Below, piece by piece: positions 27,489 to 33,084 of a stretch of 33,084 nt of DNA. Origin of the DNA: Gammaproteobacteria bacterium. Its GTDB lineage: Bacteria; Pseudomonadota; Gammaproteobacteria; SZUA-152. Made by a program: the position numbers and the translations under genes. Position 1 is the stretch's first letter, and each line of letters opens with the position of its first letter. The stretch covers positions 1-33,084 of the forward strand of contig JAVVEP010000031.1 of the NCBI GenBank assembly GCA_032250735.1. The letters run 5' to 3'. The notes beneath the pieces were generated by a model. The model ran no database searches and was not told the DNA's origin. It was given only the letters and a program-made list of their open reading frames with translations.

Positions 27489-28229
27489 ATGAATACACCG
27501 ACCGCCAAACACCGCAATCGCAATAGGCTTTATGGCCTGCTGGCCGGCCTGCTGTTGCCGCTGAGCTCGATGGCCAGTGATATCGACAATATCGGTGGCC
27601 TCAGCCAGGGGTTGTTCAAGGACCTGACCGCCGACCTCGGCGCCGCGCTCAGCTACAAGGCCATCAAGCCGGCCGAACCGCTGGGCAGTCTGGGCTTCGA
27701 TATTGGCTTTGAGGTCACCAGCACCTCGCTAGAGAGCGATGCCTTCGAAACCGCCACCAGTGGCAGTGCCACCTCCAGCCAGCTGCTGGTGCCCAAACTG
27801 CACGTTCACAAAGGCCTGCCGCTGGGCTTTGATGTCGGCGCGTTCTACACCTCGGTCCCCTCCAGCAATATCGGGCTACTGGGTGGCGAACTCAGCTATG
27901 CCCTGCTGGAGGGCGGCGTGATCAGCCCCGCACTCTCGCTGCGCGGGACCTTTTCCCGCCTCACCGGCGTGGACGAACTCGACATGACCACCAGGGGACT
28001 GGAACTCTCCATTTCCAAGGGCTTTGCCTTTTTCACCCCCTATGCCGGCATTGGGCAGGTGTGGATCGATAGTGGAACCAATGTGATCACCTTAGAAGAT
28101 GAAAGTCTCACCAAAAGCAAATATTTTCTGGGCTTTAATCTGAACCTGGGTTTGATGAATATCGCGGCAGAAACCGAGCAGACCGGTGACAACACCTCCA
28201 CCAGCGCCAAGATCGGCGTACGCTTCTAG
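27489..28229 (+). CDS. Putative outer-membrane beta-barrel protein
   Basis: This 246-aa protein has a signal peptide with a basic start (KHRNRNR), a hydrophobic core about 14-26 and a cut near SMA-S. The mature part alternates polar and hydrophobic residues in strands with glycines and aromatics (LGFDIGFEV, LGFDVGAFYTSV, FTPYAGIGQVWI) and ends VRF. A terminal Phe is the usual signal for barrel assembly. This suggests an eight- to ten-strand outer-membrane protein. I do not recognise the family and infer no substrate. It converges with the 140-aa gene at 28259. Confidence 0.75.
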   Translation: MNTPTAKHRNRNRLYGLLAGLLLPLSSMASDIDNIGGLSQGLFKDLTADLGAALSYKAIKPAEPLGSLGFDIGFEVTSTSLESDAFETATSGSATSSQLLVPKLHVHKGLPLGFDVGAFYTSVPSSNIGLLGGELSYALLEGGVISPALSLRGTFSRLTGVDELDMTTRGLELSISKGFAFFTPYAGIGQVWIDSGTNVITLEDESLTKSKYFLGFNLNLGLMNIAAETEQTGDNTSTSAKIGVRF

Positions 28230-28243
28230 ACGATGACCCTCAC

Positions 28244-28260
28244 GACCGACACTGTCGGTC
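28244..28260. terminator. Hairpin between convergent genes
   Basis: A perfect 7-bp stem (GACCGAC/GTCGGTC) with a 3-nt loop lies 15 bp after the barrel gene stop and touches the stop of the opposite gene. There is no U-tract on either side, so termination is only a possibility. Confidence 0.3.
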
Positions 28261-28681
28261 AGGCAAACACATCAATGCCCAGCAAGGACACCACTTCGTC
28301 GCGATGTTCCTGTGTCGCGACCGTGGTATAGGCATCCAGCGCGCGTTGCGCCGAACGTTGTACTGAATCCGGTACTGAATCCTGGCCATAACGCCCCCCC
28401 GCGCCTACCCCAGCGATGCGCCCAAAATCGGGATAAAACAGCCGCGTTAAACCACTGGCCGGCAATCCGGAAACATCCAGACCTGACACCTCTGCCTCCG
28501 CGCCCGCCGCTATCTCCCGTTTCTCCTCCCCAATGCGCTGCCGTGTCCGCTGGTCGATCGCCGAATGGGTTGTAGCGCTGGTTGTGGGTATCGCCTCACT
28601 ACTACGGGGCACAGCGGTCTGCGTCCGTGCGCTCGGGACAAGCACGGGATAGAGGCCTGCGGATGATGAGGAGATGTGCAT
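28259..28681 (-). CDS. Small unknown protein with a conserved-looking C-terminal helix
   Basis: This 140-aa protein has no signal peptide. Residues 1-60 are Ser/Thr/Pro/Ala-rich and probably disordered. The middle is Gly-rich. The last 35 residues form a likely amphipathic helix (AQRALDAYTTVATQEHRDEV) and end LLGIDVFA. I recall similar short C-termini (an ALxAY helix, then LLGVDxYA) in other gammaproteobacterial unknown proteins, but cannot name a family. Codon use is GC-rich like the neighbours. No function is inferred. Confidence 0.55.
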   Translation of the reverse strand: MHISSSSAGLYPVLVPSARTQTAVPRSSEAIPTTSATTHSAIDQRTRQRIGEEKREIAAGAEAEVSGLDVSGLPASGLTRLFYPDFGRIAGVGAGGRYGQDSVPDSVQRSAQRALDAYTTVATQEHRDEVVSLLGIDVFA

Positions 28682-28861
28682 GCGACCGGTTGCGCCCCTG
28701 ATGAATCAGCCCTGATAACGATGATGGAAAGGTCGGTTTAGCGAGACAAGATCGGCCTAACTGCCAAAAACTCCATAAAATTACAGCATGTGATGTGGCC
28801 TTATGGCGGCCACCAACGCTTACGCAACGAAGCTTACAGAAACCTAAAAGTCCGCAGACAG

Positions 28862-30073
28862 CTAAAGGATGGCGTCCTCAAGATGCAGGGCCTGCTTCAG
28901 ACCCTTGGTGGCCGACAGATTCTGGGCACCCAATAGGTCGGCATCCCGAAAATTGGCGCCACGGATATCGGCGCCCGAAAAATTGACCCCCCTAAGATTA
29001 GCAGCCCTGAAATTTACCGCCACCAGACGGGTGTTGACCATGACGCTTTGCAGCAGATTGGCCTCATTCATCTTTGCATCGCTGAAATCCGTACCCGTAA
29101 AATCGCCCTTGACGAGTACCGCCTCACGCAGGTTCGCCCAGGAAAAGCTGGAGTTCACCGCCGTGACATTAAACAGATTCGCGCCGCGCAGATTGGCCCC
29201 GGTGAGGTCTGCCTCGCTCATATTGGCGCCCTGGAACAGGGCCTTCCTGAGATCGGCCTCCTGCAGGCGAGCATGAAACAGGTTGGCGCCGCGCAGGTCG
29301 CAATCTTTCATGCTGGCCGACTCAAACAGCGCGCTGTGTAACAGGGCCTCGCTGAGCACCGCGCCATCCAGATTGGCCCGCACCAGATTGGCCGAGGCCA
29401 GATCGGCGGAGCGCAGAACCACGCCACTCAGATCCGTGCCTTCGAGATTGGCGGCGCGCAGAATCGCGTTGCTCAGATCGGATCCCTGAAAATTCACCTC
29501 GCGCAGATCCAGATTACTGAAATCCGTGGAGCCCAGAAACACATTCACAAACTGTGCATCGTACAGCGTGGCCCCGGCCAGTTTTATGTCCTGTAGCAGG
29601 GAACGATTGAAGATCGCGCCCTGCAGATTGGCGCCCGACAGATCGGCGCCATTGAGATTGGCCTCGGTGAAATCCACGCCGGTCAGATTGGCGCCGCGAA
29701 AGTCGACCTCGCGCAGATCCGCCCCCATCATCAGCGCCCCGGTCAGGTCGGCCTGATCAAAACGCGCCAGCCTGAGGTTGGCGTTCTGGAAATCGGTCTT
29801 GGCGACATAGGCCTGGGTAAAGAGGCCTTTCTGGAAGTTGAACCGGCGCAGCTCCAGACCGGACAGGTTTTTTCTGGAGAAGTCGCTGACCTTGTTGTTG
29901 CGCCGCTCGGCGAGCGTTCGCACCAGCTCCAGCCGACTCATGGGTTTTTCAAACTGGGCCCCCGTTTGTGGGGTGGGCAGACTGCTGCATCCCGCCAAGG
30001 CCGTCAGCAACAGCGATGCCGGCAGGAGCGTTTTCAACGCCCGGTATTTCCTTACAGACTTCAGCAAAACCAT
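28862..30073 (-). CDS. Pentapeptide-repeat lipoprotein
   Basis: This protein of about 403 aa has a type II signal peptide with a lipobox LTALAGC (Cys29), so it should be a lipid-anchored envelope protein. From about residue 62 to 385 it is an almost unbroken run of A(D/N)LxX pentapeptides (ADLTG, ANLNG, ANLQG, ADLRE and so on), roughly 60 units or about 16 coils of a right-handed quadrilateral beta-helix. Known pentapeptide proteins such as Qnr and MfpA mimic DNA, but those are cytoplasmic; this one is exported, so that role is unlikely. The frame opens at a GTG at 30097. I chose the ATG at 30073, which has AGGT at good spacing. No glycosyltransferase or enzyme domain is attached. Confidence 0.88.
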   Translation of the reverse strand: MVLLKSVRKYRALKTLLPASLLLTALAGCSSLPTPQTGAQFEKPMSRLELVRTLAERRNNKVSDFSRKNLSGLELRRFNFQKGLFTQAYVAKTDFQNANLRLARFDQADLTGALMMGADLREVDFRGANLTGVDFTEANLNGADLSGANLQGAIFNRSLLQDIKLAGATLYDAQFVNVFLGSTDFSNLDLREVNFQGSDLSNAILRAANLEGTDLSGVVLRSADLASANLVRANLDGAVLSEALLHSALFESASMKDCDLRGANLFHARLQEADLRKALFQGANMSEADLTGANLRGANLFNVTAVNSSFSWANLREAVLVKGDFTGTDFSDAKMNEANLLQSVMVNTRLVAVNFRAANLRGVNFSGADIRGANFRDADLLGAQNLSATKGLKQALHLEDAIL

Positions 30074-30184
30074 ATTACGACCTATGATGCGACTCACAAT
30101 ACGACTGGCACCTGACTATCAGGCAAGTTCCCGCAACTCACGCGCCTTGTTATAGCACAACGACTGAATCTTCCCTCTTCCTCT

Positions 30185-30212
30185 ATACCGTCCTGGCAAT
30201 ACCGTCCTGGCA
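30185..30212. repeat. 14-bp tandem duplication
   Basis: The 14-bp unit ATACCGTCCTGGCA occurs twice without a gap, in the 230-bp gene-free stretch between tsaB and the pentapeptide gene. It is probably a recent slippage event. Confidence 0.6.
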
Positions 30213-30300
30213 ACCTGGCCCGGCGGCGGCCCATCGCAGTGTAACATCCTGGAAGGCTGTCGGATTCAGGATGAATTGGCTGTGCAAGTGTGCGCTCAAT

Positions 30301-30984
30301 CTAGCGGATCTTTTTCCAGGTCACCTTATCCCGCAGATAGACCGGCAGGGCCTGCTCGGCACTCACTGCCTGCCCGGCCGCAAACCCGGCCACACCGAGC
30401 ACGGCCACATCCCGGGCATGGGGCAGACTGTCGCTGTCCCAGCCCGCCTCGGGCGACGCAAGCCGCTGCGCGCAGTGCGCCGGCAATACCGATGCGTAGG
30501 CCGCCCAACCCGCACCGGCGCCCCACCAGTCGTTGCCCTCGGGCAGCGGCACCTCGGCGGGCGGGGCGACACACTCCTCGCCCACCAGGCCCATCAGCCC
30601 GGCGGCGCTGCGCTGATAGGCGCCCCAGTACACCTCGTCCATGCGCGCATCCAGCGCCACCAGTACTCGCTGGGCCCCGACGCCCTGCGCCACCGCCGCC
30701 AGGGTCGACACCGGCACCACCGGCAGATCCATGGCAAAGGCGATGCCCTGGGTCACGCCCACCGCAATACGCACCCCGGTAAAGGCCCCCGGCCCACGGC
30801 CAAAGGCGATGGCGTCCAGCTGGGAGAGATGGATGCCCGCCTCCGCCACGATTTCGTCCAGCATGGGCAGGATAAGTTCCGTATGTCCACGCGGCGCGAG
30901 CGCGAAACGCTCCAGCACCTCACCCTCAATAGACAGTGCCGCGGAACAGGCATCGGTGGCCGTTTCGATGGCCAGCAGTTTCAC
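30301..30984 (-). CDS. tsaB: tRNA t6A synthesis protein TsaB
   Basis: This 227-aa inactive ASKHA-fold paralogue of TsaD is the scaffold of the TsaB-TsaD-TsaE complex for t6A37 in tRNA. It starts MKLLAIETATDACSAAL and has RGHTELILPMLDE, the conserved FGRGPGAFTGVRIAVGVTQG region and STLAAVAQG, all family marks. The start is a GTG at 30984 that overlaps the yoaA stop by four bases (GTGA), so the two genes are translationally coupled, the same pairing as in E. coli. Confidence 0.95.
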   Translation of the reverse strand: MKLLAIETATDACSAALSIEGEVLERFALAPRGHTELILPMLDEIVAEAGIHLSQLDAIAFGRGPGAFTGVRIAVGVTQGIAFAMDLPVVPVSTLAAVAQGVGAQRVLVALDARMDEVYWGAYQRSAAGLMGLVGEECVAPPAEVPLPEGNDWWGAGAGWAAYASVLPAHCAQRLASPEAGWDSDSLPHARDVAVLGVAGFAAGQAVSAEQALPVYLRDKVTWKKIR

Positions 30985-32915
30985 GAGGCGCTCGCCTCGA
31001 CCACCGACGCGGCGGCAAAAAACTGCTGCACATCGCCCAGTTGCCGACTCACCGGCATGGGCGGCAGGCTGTCGCGGAAGATGCGCCCGTAACCCTTGCC
31101 GAACAGCCGGGGGTCACAGATCATCAGCACGCCGCGATCACTGACATCGCGGATCAGCCGCCCCACACCCTGCTTGAGGGTGATGGCCGCCTGCGGTACC
31201 TGATAGTCAAAAAAGGGATTCAGGCCGCGTTCACGCATGGCCTCGAGCCGGGCCTGCATCACCGGGTCACCGGGCGAACTGAACGGCAGCTTATCGATAA
31301 TCACGCACGACAGCGCCTCGCCGCGCACGTCCACGCCCTCCCAGAAGCTGCTGGTGCCGACCAGTACGGCATTGCCCAGTTCGCGAAAGCGCTCCAGCAA
31401 TTCACCCCGCGGCAGGCTGCCCTGCACCAGCAGCGGGTAATCGATCCTGCCTGCCAGTGCCTGGGCCACCAGATTCAGCGCCCGGTAGCTGGTGAGCAGA
31501 AAAAAGGTTCGCCCGCCGCTGGCCTCGATCACCGGCAAGGCGGCCTCCACCACCCGCGCGGTGTAATCGGGCGCATTGGGTTCCGGCAGCCCGGTGGGCA
31601 CGTAGAGCAGGGCCTGGTGGGCAAAATCGAAGGGGCTGTCCCAGCGCCGGGCATGGGCATCCTCGATGCCCAGTTCGCGGGAAAAATGGGTGAAATCGTC
31701 CCCCACCGCCAGGGTCGCCGAGGTGAAGATCCACGCACTGCGGTGCTTGTCCACATAACTGCGAAACGTTTCGCTGATCTCCAGCGGCGTCATGTGCAGC
31801 ACAAAACCCCGCGCGTGGGTCTCGAACCACTGAATGACCCCCTGCTCGCTGCTGCCCCCATCGACGAACTGATCCAGCCGGCCCTTCAGCTCCAGGCAAC
31901 GCCGCCAGTTGCGCTCCAGCCCCTTGCCGCGTTCGGCCAGCGGCTCCAGTTCCGACTCCAGCCGCGCCAGCGCCTCGGCCAGTATTTCGGTGGCGCCGCG
32001 CAGCGCCGTATTCTGATCCTGCGAGGCCCAGGGCGCACGCTGGGCATCGTTGCCCAGGGCCAGGCGAAAGTCGCGCACCGCCTTGTCGAGTTTGGTGATG
32101 CTGGCCTCCACCGTGGCCACATCCGGGGCCTCGGCGTGGACCTCAATCAGCGCATCGCGTCCCAGCTCCGACAGCTGACGGGCGCTGAGATTGCTGCCGA
32201 AAAAGCTGCTGGCCACATCGGGCAGCTGATGGGCCTCGTCAAAGATAAAGGCGTTGACGCCGGGCAACAGCTCGCCGAAGCCCTCGTCGCGCAGGGCCAG
32301 ATCGGCGAAAAACAGGTGATGATTCACCACCAGCACCTCGGCGTGCTGGGCCTCCTTGCGGGCCTTCACCACGAAACAGTCCGCGTAGACCGGACAGTCG
32401 CTGCCCAGACAGTTTTCGGTGGTGGAGGTGACCTGCGGCCAGATCGGCGCATCCTCCGGCACCGCGCTGAGTTCCGCGATGTCGCCCCGCTCGGTGCGCC
32501 CCAGCCAGGTGCGGATCCGTGCCATCTGGTCCTGCTGTTCAGGGCGCAGCCGCCGCCCCTCCGCCAGTTCCAGCCGGTGATGGCACAGATAATTGGCCCG
32601 CCCCTTGAGCAGCGCCACCGAGGTGGATACCCCCAGCGCCTTGCGCACGGTGGGCAGGTCGCGGTGAAACAGCTGGTCCTGGAGATTCTTGGTGCCGGTG
32701 GAAATCATCACCTTCTTGCCACACAGCAGGGCGGGCACCAGATAGGCGTAAGTTTTGCCGGTGCCGGTGCCGGCCTCGGCGATGAGCATCGCATCGGATT
32801 CCAGCGCCCGGGTGACCGCCTCGGCCATGTCCTGCTGCTGGCGGCGCGGCGCAAAACCGGGCACATGGGCGGCGAGAGGGCCGGCGGGCCCCAGAATGTC
32901 GGTGATGGTCTGCAT
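30981..32915 (-). CDS. yoaA: ATP-dependent helicase YoaA (DinG/XPD type)
   Basis: This 644-aa superfamily 2 helicase has Walker A AEAGTGTGKTYAYLVP near residue 50, STGTKNLQDQ, an iron-sulfur cluster formed by the Cys in NYLCHH and the three in CLGSDCPVYADC, VVNHHLFFADL and the DEAH box FIFDEAHQLPD. Helicase domain 2 shows SATLA, FLLTSYRALN, GTSSFWEGVDVRG and QGVGRLIRD. It is YoaA rather than DinG by size and by linkage to tsaB. In E. coli YoaA acts with the HolC subunit of DNA polymerase III in repairing stalled replication. Confidence 0.93.
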   Translation of the reverse strand: MQTITDILGPAGPLAAHVPGFAPRRQQQDMAEAVTRALESDAMLIAEAGTGTGKTYAYLVPALLCGKKVMISTGTKNLQDQLFHRDLPTVRKALGVSTSVALLKGRANYLCHHRLELAEGRRLRPEQQDQMARIRTWLGRTERGDIAELSAVPEDAPIWPQVTSTTENCLGSDCPVYADCFVVKARKEAQHAEVLVVNHHLFFADLALRDEGFGELLPGVNAFIFDEAHQLPDVASSFFGSNLSARQLSELGRDALIEVHAEAPDVATVEASITKLDKAVRDFRLALGNDAQRAPWASQDQNTALRGATEILAEALARLESELEPLAERGKGLERNWRRCLELKGRLDQFVDGGSSEQGVIQWFETHARGFVLHMTPLEISETFRSYVDKHRSAWIFTSATLAVGDDFTHFSRELGIEDAHARRWDSPFDFAHQALLYVPTGLPEPNAPDYTARVVEAALPVIEASGGRTFFLLTSYRALNLVAQALAGRIDYPLLVQGSLPRGELLERFRELGNAVLVGTSSFWEGVDVRGEALSCVIIDKLPFSSPGDPVMQARLEAMRERGLNPFFDYQVPQAAITLKQGVGRLIRDVSDRGVLMICDPRLFGKGYGRIFRDSLPPMPVSRQLGDVQQFFAAASVVEASAS

Positions 32916-32938
32916 GGAATTTTACGGCTGTCGCATTA

Positions 32939-32979
32939 ACCCCCTCTCCCTTTGGGAGAGGGTTGGGATAAGGGAAGAT
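32939..32979. repeat. Dispersed intergenic CCCTCTCCC/GGGAGAGGG hairpin
   Basis: A perfect 9-bp stem (32942-32950 with 32954-32962) and a TTT loop are followed by TTGGGATAAGGG. Hairpins with this CCCTCTCCC...GGGAGAGGGTTGGG form are common dispersed intergenic repeats in proteobacteria (from memory). It lies upstream of yoaA, so it does not terminate that gene. Only one copy is in the window. Confidence 0.5.
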
Positions 32980-33031
32980 TTTGGCATGACTCGTTGTTTC
33001 AAATGGTCTTCGCCAGGAATAACTGCCAACT

Positions 33032-33084
33032 AGGAGCCTGTCGGACTATGGAAGAATCTACTGCGCTGATGGGAAATCGGCCCA
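33032..33084. mobile_element. Possible edge of an insertion element
   Basis: The last bases begin with AGGAGCCTGTCGGACTATGG, which recalls terminal repeats of the GAGCCTGTCGGA type seen at insertion sequences. The rest lies outside the window, and no transposase sequence is visible, so this is a guess. Confidence 0.2.

Noticed and set aside
30936-32939. 667-codon open frame on the plus strand
   Set aside because: It is wholly antisense to yoaA and tsaB, both of which have clear family motifs. It is His/Gln/Arg-rich, as expected for the mirror of GC-rich genes.

Overview
The window looks like a chromosome segment of a gammaproteobacterium. The order queG / nnrD-tsaE-amidase-mutL, the orn/rsgA neighbourhood and the tsaB-yoaA pair are the arrangements known from Escherichia coli and relatives. 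The housekeeping part is GC-rich. The presence of a small c-type cytochrome beside phhB and rsgA, and of a MutL carrying endonuclease motifs, fits a non-enteric lineage (inference; no 16S or tRNA gene is present). Almost everything from 427 to 22320 is on the minus strand.

Positions 1-10960 form an accessory island of lower GC. Its core is a giant exported Rhs/YD-repeat protein (3306-10550, about 2,400 aa). Its order is signal peptide, Ig-like repeats, thrombospondin type 3-like calcium repeats, a carboxypeptidase-regulatory-like domain, six NHL repeats, the YD shell, the Rhs core motif and a short Cys-rich tip. This resembles the NHL-plus-YD layout of animal teneurins. Downstream of it lie a 117-aa membrane protein and an 'orphan' Rhs C-terminal module (936-2717). 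The orphan shares a 1,004-bp identical block with the giant gene but carries a different tip, with His/Asp/His-x-His spacing reminiscent of zinc D,D-peptidases (family M15). It overlaps by ATGA a gene for a Sec-exported, Cys-containing protein (427-939), the likely periplasmic immunity protein. The orphan cassette is bracketed by two identical 32-bp direct repeats, one of which abuts the C-terminal remnant of an IS4-type transposase. This toxin-immunity cassette is the most interesting system in the window.

Positions 10962-22320 are a long leftward gene series: nnrD, tsaE, an AMIN/amidase_3/LysM amidase, mutL, an MsbA-like ABC exporter, the EF-P paralogue efpL, a TraB/PrgY-like membrane protein and an ATM1-type ABC exporter. 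The miaA-hfq genes that often follow mutL are not there. queG is divergent from nnrD, with only 18 bp between their start codons.

Positions 22339-33084 hold queG, an EamA-type drug/metabolite exporter behind a hairpin-containing leader, orn, a one-haem cytochrome, phhB, rsgA and a putative outer-membrane barrel. These are followed by a small unknown protein, a pentapeptide-repeat lipoprotein, tsaB and the helicase gene yoaA. tsaB and tsaE, both for tRNA t6A synthesis, are about 10 kb apart. The far right end carries a common dispersed intergenic hairpin and possibly the edge of another mobile element. No rRNA, tRNA or CRISPR array was seen.
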